DNA of 64,000 nucleotides from Staphylotrichum longicolle (taxonomy: Eukaryota; Ascomycota; Sordariomycetes; Sordariales; Chaetomiaceae), in the NCBI GenBank assembly GCA_019096155.1, contig JAHCVI010000001.1, positions 5,394,001-5,458,000 of the forward strand. Reading direction: 5' to 3'. This document shows, piece after piece, positions 34,001 to 43,517 of the stretch. The notes beneath the pieces were generated by a model, which did no database searches, had not been told where the DNA came from, and worked only from the letters and a program-made list of their open reading frames with translations. The number at the start of each line of letters is the position of its first letter. Positions within the stretch are counted from its first letter, which is position 1. The translations under genes and the position numbers were made by a program.

Positions 34001-37000
34001 CAGACCCGGCCAACAGACACATCTGATTGAGTCTGATATATTCACCGTGTTGCACCCTAGTCCCCAAAGGCTCACAACCTCTTGCAGCCCCTGTTACACA
34101 TGGTCAGAGGATCTCGGAACCCTGTGTATCTAGCAATATCCTCGGCCGCATCATGATACGGTTTGACGTCGATCGCATGTTGAAGCCGGGCTTGCACGAC
34201 TTCCCCGCAATGCGGGCAGGCTGTGCTCGTGGGGAGCCAAAAGCCTCATCATTGCCCTCACACAGCCCGCCGCGTATCTTCAGGCAGACTGGGATGAGAC
34301 TCAGCTTCAGGCGGCCCGTGACGCTTTCGCACAGCATCAACTCGACTCTCGTGAGTCGAGAGCGCGGGAAGACCGAAAGCGTCTTGTCTCCACAACATCG
34401 TTCATGCTGTAAACAGATCGCTGGATATTATGGTTTGCGGCCCTTGGTCATGATGACGGCCACCCGCCGGCCGGCTAATGCTTGCATTCACACACGATAT
34501 CAGGAAGGTCGAAGAGAGGTAGCCTTCGCTTCTTGTCCAAAACTTCCTACGCAGTACTTACGCAGCATTCTTGAGCTGTTGATACACGTGAGGTTTGAAG
34601 GCTTGATCAAGGGGCCTCCCATGGAAACGGTAACAACATCCCAAAAACGGATACTCGCCCAATAAGAACTCGACACCGCATTTCCCCGCTTCCGGGCCGT
34701 CGCCAACTGCATTTGCTTGCAAACTGGCGTAATTCAGCCTGGTCGGTATCGGTGATGCCTTGTGCGAACTAGGATGCAAAGCAACCCAACCTCGCCAGCA
34801 TCCACCAAGCATCGAGCATGGCTCTCCCGCGATCCGGCAAGGCAGACGACCAGCCCTTCGGCTGAGTCGCAGTTTTGTACGAGCTTGGGCCGACTAATTC
34901 ATGTTGGGTGGTCCTAGCCAATCATCCGGGGACCATTTCAGCCAAGAAGCCCAGTCCTCTGTGCTAACAACCGCGCCTGTTCTTGGGTGAGGAGCCGATG
35001 ACTCAACCTCAAAATTGCCTACACGCGAAACAACCACTTAATGAGATCAAGCCGCGATATCGGACCACGTGGCTGGCAGCTGGCTGGCTTCTCGGGCTCA
35101 GGAGAACGAACATCGTCAACCATGACACAACGAAATCAGGTGACACAGGATCTCCAGGAGGAGCTGGTCGCCTTCAGGAGCTGATCACGTTGTCCATCTT
35201 TGCATCAGCTGAGTGAGAGCCAGAGATGGATTTCACAACACAGCTCAGCTCAAACCCCGCACCGCATGCCCAGCAGGCAGTTGGCCTCGAGAGGGAAGCA
35301 GGTTGGATGCAAGTCAGCAACATCAGCCTTGTGGGGCCGATGGGCCTTCCGGCCATGGAGTGAAGAAGTGAAGTGAGCCTGACGAGGAGGTGCCAGTCAC
35401 TGCACTGTCCGCCGAGTCCGCTCAGCTTTCCTAACTGGGGTGATGTTCAGCTCAGCGAGTGACCAGCCCGGTTGATGACGACAGTCACGGCAATCTGCCC
35501 GGAGTGCAAGGGCGAGATCACGACCGTATGACTTTGCTCCTGCTTTTGCTCATCGACGACTCCAACGGCATGATCTCAGGGTCACTCACAGACCGCGAGA
35601 GCAGGAGCCAGGGTGAGCCGCCTCGGGAAGGCTGCGCGAATGCAAAATTGCACACCATGAATCATTCAGATGCACCTCGCCAACCGGCCTGTTCGCGAGG
35701 AAGTCCAGGCTGACGGTGCCCTTGTGTCGCCCGTTGTTGCCTCGGAACTTCCAGAATGGAGATGTGGAAGGATTGTCGCGGTTCTTAGCGTAGGCAGCAG
35801 CAAAGATCCTCCCCCCGCCATTCCCCCGCCAAAGGCGAGACTTTTCGCGCCGCATGATTCTGACGGACGTGGGCATGACAACCCTGAACTCCCTGTCGAT
35901 TCCAAAACACCGAGAAATGTTCGGTCCGCAAACCCCCCGGCCGCCGGTGGCCAAAGTTGACAAGGCACCAGCGGCTGCGAGGAACTTGACGACAGCACTA
36001 ACACCCCATCTTGATATCCACAGGCCGGGGGATGACAGTCTCGCCGTGAGTGCCACTCTCAAGCAGAAGACGGATAATCACAAAAAACCCATGCTCGATC
36101 TGACATCTTCTTACCCTCGCCACGATTCCCCAAGTCTGTGCCGTCCGCCCTCAGTCAGCGCCCACTCGTTAGTCCGGGGAGGAACCCCGAGAACATGATG
36201 ACCGCCCCTTTCTTATGTCAGCATGTGTAGCCGCCACGGCCGGCGATAGTTTTGCTCGCTCGACGTTGCCAATCTTCTCTCCGAGTCGGGTCTGACGGTT
36301 CGCGAAGGCGGCAATGGAATAGCGCCCAGTGCAGGAAGGCGAGACTTTCGCAACGAGAAACAGAGCTGACTGTCAGATACCGGGCTGGACCGGGCTTCCA
36401 TTCATCCCGCAGACCAGGCCGGGCAGTCAGACTGATCCAGTCAGTCAGTCAGTCAGTCAGTCCGTCATTCTACCCAACATCACTCCTCCAGAAAATGAAT
36501 CCCCCCCATTCCCTGATCGCCTCCCGGAGTGAGACTCGCCTCAACAAAAGCAAGTCTGGACCAACCGAACCCAACATTATGGGTTTGTCCAACAAACTGC
36601 ACTCGGCACCAACGAGCCCGCCAGGCGTTGGGGGAGGGCTCCAACGACCTCGTGACTCGCGGACGGGAAGTGTCATCACCAGAGCCGACAGTACCCACAG
36701 ACCGAAAACGCTTGCAGTCGATCGAAATGGGTCACCGTGACTTCGCCGGGTCCCGTCATTGTCGGTATCGTTGTCACAGTCATTGTCCGGAAATCTGTCA
36801 TTGGGGTGGTTCATCAAGATGACTCCGAAGGAGTCACCTTCAAGCGAAACCATGCCATCAAGGTTTGTCAGAGTGAGTGGTTGTTACTCCCAAAGTGAAA
36901 CGCTGACACAGAGTTCACCTGCGCGCGTAAGAGACAGACAGACAGCATCGTTTTACCAGTATGAGACCATCTAGTTTTACATGACCTAGTGGAGAACCAC

Positions 37001-37163
37001 ACACCGCAAGAGATGAGGGTTTTTGTTATCGTTCTGAACTGTGCCCATTTTGTCCTGATCCGACTACCTCAGCAAAGACCGACTGCCCGAGAGCCTGCCA
37101 CAGAAACAAAGAAGCCAAGACCGTGCCCGAGATAACACCCATGAAAAGGAACCGCATTGGCGC
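31068..37163. other. 6.1-kb gap upstream of the cyclin gene; no gene supported
   Basis: The interval lies between the cyclin start (31067, -) and the sub2 stop (37164, -). 31070-32400 is pyrimidine-rich on the cyclin strand, suggesting a long promoter or leader. The rest shows overlapping short frames on both strands without domains. A (CAGT)6 repeat lies at 36438-36461. The 3' UTR of sub2 is not in this gap's left part but at its right edge. No transposon-like terminal repeats were noticed. Confidence 0.5.
36438..36461. repeat. (CAGT)6 tandem repeat
   Basis: Six exact copies of a 4-base unit, with degenerate copies just upstream, in intergenic sequence. Confidence 0.85.
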
Positions 37164-39300
37164 TTAAGCAGCCATGTAAGTCGACGCATCAATTCCCTCC
37201 TTGGGGAACTCACTGGTGAGGGGTTAGCAGGTCTTTCCTTAAGGTAAATGGAGGGTAGAGAGGTACGTACGGGAGAGCGACCTCGAAGCGCTTCTCAATC
37301 TGCTGCAGAACCTCCTTGTCCTGGTCGGTGGTGACGAAGGAGATGGCGAGACCCTTGGTACCGAAACGGCCGGCACGACCAACGCGATGCAGGTAAGAAT
37401 CGGCATCGGCGGGCAGATCGTAGTTGATAGCAAGGTTGATGCGCTCGATATCGATACCACGACCAAAGACGTCGGTGGCCACGCAAATACGCTTGTTAAA
37501 CTCCTTGAACTCCTTGTACCGGCGAATGCTGTGCGCAAGTTAGCACCGTCTCAAAGATTGGCACGAGATTTGACGTTGGAACATACCGCTCCTCCTGGCT
37601 GACGCCCGAGTGGACAGCGATCGACGGGAAGTTGCACTCGCGCAGGAGCTTGTCGAGCTCGGTGGCCCGAAGCGTGCTCTTGACGAAGATGATGACCTGG
37701 TTGAACTGGAGGTCGTCGAGCAGCTCGTTCAGCTTCCGGTTCTTCTCCCTCTCCTCGAGAGGGATGTAGTACTGCTGAAGACCGTGGAGGGTCAACTTGG
37801 TGTCTTCGTCGACGTAGTGCTCCGTAGGGTTCTGCATAAACTTCCGGCAGATCGGCTTGATCTCGTCAGAGAGGGTGGCAGAGAACATCATGACCTGCTT
37901 CTGCTGCGGGGTGGCCCGGAAGATCTCCTGGACATCACGACGCATATCTTCGACTGGATTAGCGGGGCAGCTGTGCATGGACAGGGCGTTCGACTTACCG
38001 ATCTGGTCAAGCATCTTATCGCACTCGTCCAGGACGAACATGCGGACATTTCCAAGACGCAGGTGCTTGTCACGGACAAGAGCATTGAGACGACCCGGGG
38101 TGCCGACGATGATGTGGGGGTGAGTCTCCTTGTTCTTCAGGAGCTCAGCGTCCTTCTGGATGGGGGTACCACCGTAGAACACGCCGGTCTTGATGTCGGG
38201 CATGTACTTGCTGAAGCGATTGTACTCGTTGCGAATCTGGAAAGCCAATTCGCGGGTGTGGCACATAACCAGAACCGAGCACTCTCCGGCAACGGGCTCG
38301 ACTTGCTGGAGCGTGGTGAGAACGAAGACAGCAGTCTTGCCGAGACCAGACTTCGCCTGGCAGATGATATCGCCACCGAGCATGGCCTGGGGAATGCATG
38401 TCTGTTGAACTGTAGTCGGGAACCGTATTAGAATCGGGTATGCAAACGTGACGGGTACGGCGGACGGGGTGTTCAGAAAGGATAGGGCCGTCCATCGTCG
38501 CAGCAAAAAGGTTCAGCTACTCCTCCGCATGCCACTCGAGTTCCTCTTCCATGATCTTCCACCTCTTACAACAACCAGCTGAGCAGGCGCGTGCAGTGCG
38601 ATGCGCGACCGCCATTGGTGGCGACATCGCAAGTTCTCACCGACTGCCTCGAGCAGCCGACGGCAACTGAGTCGGGGAGCAGTGTCCCACGGTAGAGCCC
38701 CGCGATGAGTTCGATGTATGGAGCTCGGAAGCAAGCCACCAAGCAATCTCGCCGCTCGCCAAAATGCCGACTCAATCGAAGCAGGACGGCCAAATGCCAT
38801 CTGCATGTGTTTGCTCGCGCCAGAGCTCAGCGGTGTCGCGGGAAGATCTCCCGTCCTTCGGGAACAGAAAGTCCAAGCGATACGGCAACCGGTGGCGATG
38901 ACCGGTCACCATTGTTCCCATTTTGCTCGCCGCACCGACGATGAGGTTCGCTCCCCAACAGCTCTGACTTTGCGTAGCTTTGCTTTTTTTTCTTGTGCTT
39001 GCGAGATGGACGGACCCGTGGGAGGGGCAGGAGGGATTAACGATAAGCTGGGGATGAAACTTGTCAGGACTAACCCTCCGACGGATGCTCGAAGCCGCAG
39101 TCGGCGATGGCGCGGAGAAGCTCTGGCTTCAGAAGAAAGTCGCGGAAGCCGGTGGAGTGGATGCCGACGTAGGAACCCTTCTTGTCGACATTCTGCGCAG
39201 CAGCAGCGGCGTCACCCTTCTTGCCGTTGGAGGCAGGGGCGGCGGTCTCGTTGTTGAGCTCGTCATCAGAGTAGTCGATGAGATCCTCTTCGCCAGACAT
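37164..39300 (-). CDS. sub2: mRNA splicing/export helicase SUB2 (UAP56, DECD-box)
   Basis: Five exons: 39075-39300, 37999-38409, 37587-37947, 37271-37528 and 37164-37212, giving 434 residues, the usual length. The N-terminus has the acidic 'EEDLIDYSDDEL' shared by SUB2 proteins and the 'HSTGFRDFLLKPELLRAI' block before the Q motif 'GFEHPSEVQQ'. Helicase motifs are AKSGLGKT (I), CHTRELAFQI (Ia), DECD (II), SAT (III), VATDVFGRGID (V) and HRVGRAGR (VI). The protein ends 'FPKEGIDASTYMAA'. In the known family SUB2 acts in spliceosome assembly and, with THO (TREX), in nuclear mRNA export. Its first intron is 665 nt, more than ten times the others. It is divergent from rpr2. Confidence 0.95.
38410..39074 (-). 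other. Long first intron of sub2
   Basis: GTTAGT donor and CTACAG acceptor join GAG-G to TT-CAA, giving 'HPSEVQQ' with no missing residues. The 665-nt length contrasts with 51-58 nt for the other three introns. No coding exon inside it is needed to complete the protein. Confidence 0.8.
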
Positions 39301-39818
39301 GTTGGGCAGAGGTTGTGTCGTGGTGACGCGACTGGTGGAGAAAAACAAAAGGGTCCGGGTCGAGGAAAAAGTCGGTCGTCGCAGTTCCAGTAAAGTCAAT
39401 TACCGGAGGTGGATCAACGAAGATGGCGTGTCGCGTTTGCGTTGCGACGATGTTGTCAGACTCTCCGAGGGTTGTTGGGGAATGTTGTTGATGGAAAGTG
39501 GAAGGCCAGGGCGAGTGAAAGGCGAAACAACCTTCGCGGTCAGAAGAGGCACAGCCTCAAAACCTGACCGCAGCCATCTCTAACCGGTTGGGGCTTAGTC
39601 ATTCGCCTGATGCCTGGGGCATGGAGCACCCTGTGCACAGACCACCTGGCTTTCCATTTACGCTGCCGCATTCCATTGCTTGGTTGCCATTTTGAGAAGC
39701 CGTTTGCAGCTTGAAGTTCCAGCGACTTTGTCAACACCAGGGACAAAAGAACTTGCATACCTGCGTCGACTCAGTACCTTGATATTTACCTTGTTTTTTA
39801 TCGACTCCTTCTTTCATC
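39301..39818. promoter_or_regulatory. Divergent promoter between sub2 and rpr2
   Basis: This 518-base stretch between the two start codons has a short T-rich stretch (about 39790-39800) just before the rpr2 ATG. No gene was found in it. Confidence 0.55.
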
Positions 39819-40343
39819 ATGGCAAAAGGGAAGCCTGGTGGCGGGGTGCAAAACAGAGCCATCTACTCCCGCATTTCCTTTCTCCAGCAGGCCGCCGTCA
39901 CACTCTCATCAATCTCGTTCCCGCCTCCAGATTCCAACAGTAGCAACGCCGCAGGCGCACCTGCCACCTCCAATCAACCCACCCCCGCAAAAGAGGCCAG
40001 TGGCTGTGGGTCTGTAACTACGCTCGAGGGCATGAGCAGACGATTGGCGACCGATCTGCGTGCCGTATCCCTCAAGACCAGGATTCGGCTCAACCCGGCA
40101 GTCAAGCAGACAATCTGCAAGTTCTGCGATTCGATTCTCATTGATGGCGAGTCTTGCACATCTCAAATTGAGAACAAGAGCAGAGGCGCCAGGAAACCGT
40201 GGGCTGATGTGCTAGTACGCAAGTGCCACACATGTGGGAGGGAGAGGAGGTATCCGGTCAGCGCGGCGAGACCGAAGCGGAAAACAGACCGAGCGCTTGA
40301 CGGGGCCACTGGTCACTTGCATGGACAAAAGCACAAGGGATGA
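39819..40343 (+). CDS. rpr2: RNase P/MRP subunit Rpr2 (Rpp21/Snm1 family)
   Basis: Single exon, 174 residues. The N-terminal helices are 'RISFLQQAAVTLSSIS' and 'MSRRLATDLRAVSLKTRIRLNPAVKQTICK'. A zinc ribbon follows with Cys pairs 'CKFC' and 'CHTC' spaced by about 40 residues, then a basic 'GRERRYPVSAARPKRKTD' segment. This order is the Rpr2/Rpp21/Snm1 family layout. The protein binds RNase P RNA and supports tRNA 5' processing. A Ser/Asn/Pro-rich insert (about residues 38-62) separates the two helices. I choose Rpr2 over Snm1 from length and spacing only. Confidence 0.85.
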   Translation: MAKGKPGGGVQNRAIYSRISFLQQAAVTLSSISFPPPDSNSSNAAGAPATSNQPTPAKEASGCGSVTTLEGMSRRLATDLRAVSLKTRIRLNPAVKQTICKFCDSILIDGESCTSQIENKSRGARKPWADVLVRKCHTCGRERRYPVSAARPKRKTDRALDGATGHLHGQKHKG

Positions 40344-40791
40344 TGCTGTCTCAAATAATGGTCGCCTAAACGGCCGTGGGAGATATCTCAATTCGACGGA
40401 GCAGCATCGAATGAGCCACAAACTGGCCATTATCGACAGAGGTTGAGGTGCTGTGTAGGCGTCGGGTACCTCGGCATATCTTGTCCGGCTCACCTCTCAA
40501 CACCCTGTCTCCGTGCCGCGACAAGGTCCCCGTGGTATGGAGAGGAAGCCTCATCATCTAAGCCCGGATCTCGTCGTTCTTGCCGCCTTCCCGATTGTCA
40601 CCAAGGCGCCGTGTACTTTCAACAATCATGAGGATATTGCCATGATAACAACCGCGCATCTGAGACTGCACAGCAGCGGGACCCTCTCTCCTAACAACGC
40701 CGGGGCAATATTCGGCACGAGACGCCTCATCGGAGCTGTCGTGATCTGATCGACAGCGCCTGCGCCGCGAGTCGTCTTTCCTTGCAGAACA
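40344..40791. other. Convergent 3' UTRs of rpr2 and hsk3
   Basis: 448 bases between two 3' ends. Nothing recognisable. Confidence 0.6.
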
Positions 40792-41176
40792 TCATGTCTG
40801 GCCGCTTTGCTGTTGCTGGACAGATTCTTCTCCGAGTACTTTGCTGGGAGGCCATCAAACTACAATTGCGTTAGCAGCACTCAGCGGCTCAAATGGACGG
40901 ATACTTACAGCCCGGCATGCCAGCTGCCCAGTCCCCGCATGGCCTCGGCCTGCACACTCGTCATGCGCAAAAGATTCTCCGTGTCGGCCAGATTGGCGGA
41001 GAGCTGGGCTAGTTGTGACTGAAGTTGGGCCTACAATAAACGCGGGAGATTAGAGAGTGTAGCTAGTTTGAGGGAAAAAAGGTGAAACGCACCAGCTGTC
41101 TGGCTTTGACGGCGCCTCCTGAGGAGGCCATCGACTGCCTTGATGCTGTGTTTGTGTTGAAGTTGCGCGACGCCAT
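40792..41176 (-). CDS. hsk3: DASH complex subunit Hsk3, with 1-nt anomaly in last exon
   Basis: Exons 41093-41176 and 40909-41030 read MASRNFNTNTASRQSM, then 'VKARQLAQLQSQLAQLSANLADTENLLRMTSVQAEAMRGLGSWHAGL', a clear match to Hsk3, a subunit of the DASH/DAM1 ring that couples kinetochores to microtubule plus ends. The last exon is problematic. The natural acceptor (TTGTAG at 40860) leads into TTG-ATG-GCC-TCC, which would continue the family's L/F-M-A-A/S-S-K-V motif only if one C of the following CCC were absent. The frame 'SKVLGEESVQQQQSGQT' then ends at 40792. An alternative acceptor (CCCAG, exon from 40843) keeps the frame but deletes about five conserved residues (85 aa total). A sequence error is more likely than a real splice shift. 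Confidence 0.8.
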
Positions 41177-41949
41177 GGCCGGAGAGTGACACGGTGCGAG
41201 GAAACTAAATGCGTGGTCGAGCGTGTATCGAAAATAATTCAGCCAAGCCCTTGGCCGTATGAAATCACCTTTGTATCACACAGTGAGTCGCGACTTTAAA
41301 AGTTCTCGGAAGATATCTGTGTTGCAGTGTGAGAAAGTTGACTGCTTCAAGGTGAAGTTGGAAAGCGGGGCAGGCCATCCCTCAGCCCTGATCCTTGATT
41401 GGCGGGTCTGCCCGACAACCAACATCTCAGCCCGCCTGCTGTGTAAGTCGCAGCGAAACACGCAAAATAAACAAACTATCCGTAATTGACACAGAAAATG
41501 ACAGCCACGGCGATACTCGGGGCTTCCAAAAAAATACACACACTCAAAGTCCAGTCTCAATGTTGGGACTTGATAAAAATGCCTGCTTTCTTTGAGGTTT
41601 TGGTTTGCATCATCCGCCACTACTTACAAACACCTGAAGTCTTGACTCGCATCACCCAAAACATACATCTCTCCCATCCTTTATGAACCGTCTTTTCCCT
41701 TCTCACCACCACATACGACCATATCCGCGCGAAAATACGGGATCCCGTCCGCTCTCCCCTAGTCAAACGCGTGAGAGCCAGATCAGTAGTTGGGTCGGTG
41801 ACGACCAGCGAATCCCTGGTGTTGTATGTTTTTGGCCCTTCTTTTGTTCCCCTTTTTTCCCCTCTTCGCCCACGACAACAGCGCCGAGAGCCATTCTCCC
41901 CTTCCTTCGCTGTCTTCTCCTGGCACTTTTGACTTAAAGTCCAAGCAGC
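41177..41949. other. Intergenic region: hsk3 promoter and 3' flank of the membrane protein gene
   Basis: 773 bases, A+T-richer than coding sequence, with homopolymer T and C tracts near 41840-41870. No gene is seen. Confidence 0.6.
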
Positions 41950-43517
41950 TCACACCTGATGCGCAATGATCGTCGCGGTGGCCCTCGTCTGGGCACCGCC
42001 CACCTGCGGCCGGCCTCCCTCCTCGATGCGCCGCAGCCCCGAGTTCCCGGCCTCGAGTCGGTCCGCAGAGAGCCTCAGCAGATTGACGACGACCTCGAGA
42101 GGGAGGTCCGCCATGAGCAGTCCGGGCGTGGCAAAGTCGTCGCGGAACACGTCCAGCTCGGCCTCGATGTGGTTGAGCGACGCGGTCGTCTCCCGCATGA
42201 CGTCTGAGGACCTCTTATAGAAGTCGCTCAAGTTCTCCAACACCGCCACCTGTTTTACAAATCTCTCGTGGTCATCGGGGTGGGCGACGCGCTGCCACAC
42301 CGAGCTTAAGACGAGGTGGCGAGGCAGGTTCTTTTTCTCGTCCCCGGCGATCTCGTTGATACGGTCAAGGATCTCTTGGATGACATCCAGTTGGTGGAAA
42401 AGGTTGAATGAGTCCTCGATGAGCAACTTGACCTTGTCGGCAATCTTTGTCGTGTGTTGGATCAGGATTTTTCTGACCTCCGTCTCGGTCTCGTTCGCGC
42501 TCAAGCGGTCATAGGCGCTCTTCGGATTCATCAGCGATAAGACGCGTTCCGGCAGTGCTGGGCGGCGCTGCTGCCGCTCAGCAATACCCTCGAGAGACTT
42601 CACGGCCCACTCATCGAAGCTCCTGGCTGTGTCGATCGACTTGCCAACCCTGGCTGTGAACCGCGATAAGCCCCTGGCGGAATAACACGTCAGTATCGAT
42701 TCGCAAGTTGCAGAAAGGAATTGAGCCCTTACTTGGCAACTTGTTTGGTGTGTTGAATGAGGGACTCCAACTCCTGTGTGAGCTCCTGGCTCCGCGGAAG
42801 CTCGCTTGCTGCCACGCAAATCTTGAGCTCCCGAATCGCAAATTCATCGCGCGTCATGTCTCTTGCGAGATCGAACCCATAGCCAACTTGGTCCATGACA
42901 GCAGCAAGCTCCTCCTGGGTCGTAGCCACCTTTGAAATGTCGATAGGGCGGGTGGCTTCGCAGAGCGAGACCCAGGACCCAACGACGGGGATAGGACATA
43001 CCAGTGACGATACCCTGGACATGACAAGGCCGTAGATGAAAGCCCCCAGATAGCAGACAGCCATGCTGATCAAGTACGCATAAAAAAGCCATTTCCCGAC
43101 TGGATAGCGTCCTCGCCAAAGCCAAGAACCAGGTCCAACCACCTTCCTGGCCCCCTTCCAGGAATCCTTGACGATGTCCCGAAGCACTGAAGCTAAAATA
43201 CCTAACAGATATGCTAAATCCCCGGCTTCTTCTGGCGCCTGTATGCCGACTGGAGCCGCGGGGCGGGCCTGAGGGATCCGGCGCCTTGGGCCAACATTAC
43301 CCGCACGGCGAGCACGGCGTCGAATCCCTCTCTCGTCGTCTGAGAGCTCCGAGAATCCTTGATGGCCTGACAGCGAGTCGTTGTCGGAAAGGCTCGGCGT
43401 CGCGAGCATGTCGGGCTCGTCCGGCGAGCCACGTCTCTGGCGGGGACGCCTGTGTTTGACGGCTTTTGCCATCACCGCTCGTTTGTTTGAGGTCGAATTC
43501 GCCTCCCGGCCAGACAT
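41950..43517 (-). CDS. One-pass membrane protein with long helical C-terminus, function unknown
   Basis: Two exons: 42733-43517 and 41950-42673 (intron 59 nt, phase 2), giving 502 residues. Residues 1-90 are polar and very basic (KHRRPRQRRG, RGIRRRARR) with an acidic Ser-rich patch, resembling a nuclear or ER-retained N-terminus. One strong transmembrane helix lies at about 143-166 (WLFYAYLISMAVCYLGAFIYGLVM), followed by a Cys/Pro hydrophobic stretch. The C-terminal 300 residues are amphipathic helices rich in Glu, Leu and Arg (for example 'ELPRSQELTQELESLIQHTKQVAK' and 'TASLNHIEAELDVFRDDF'), a coiled-coil-like architecture. I do not recognise the family. The layout is compatible with a nuclear-envelope or ER tether, but that is a guess. 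Confidence 0.75.

Noticed and set aside
36290..36320. GGTTCGCGAAG resembling a U6 snRNA segment
   Set aside because: The flanks do not continue as U6 (no ACAGAGA box and no downstream T-run).
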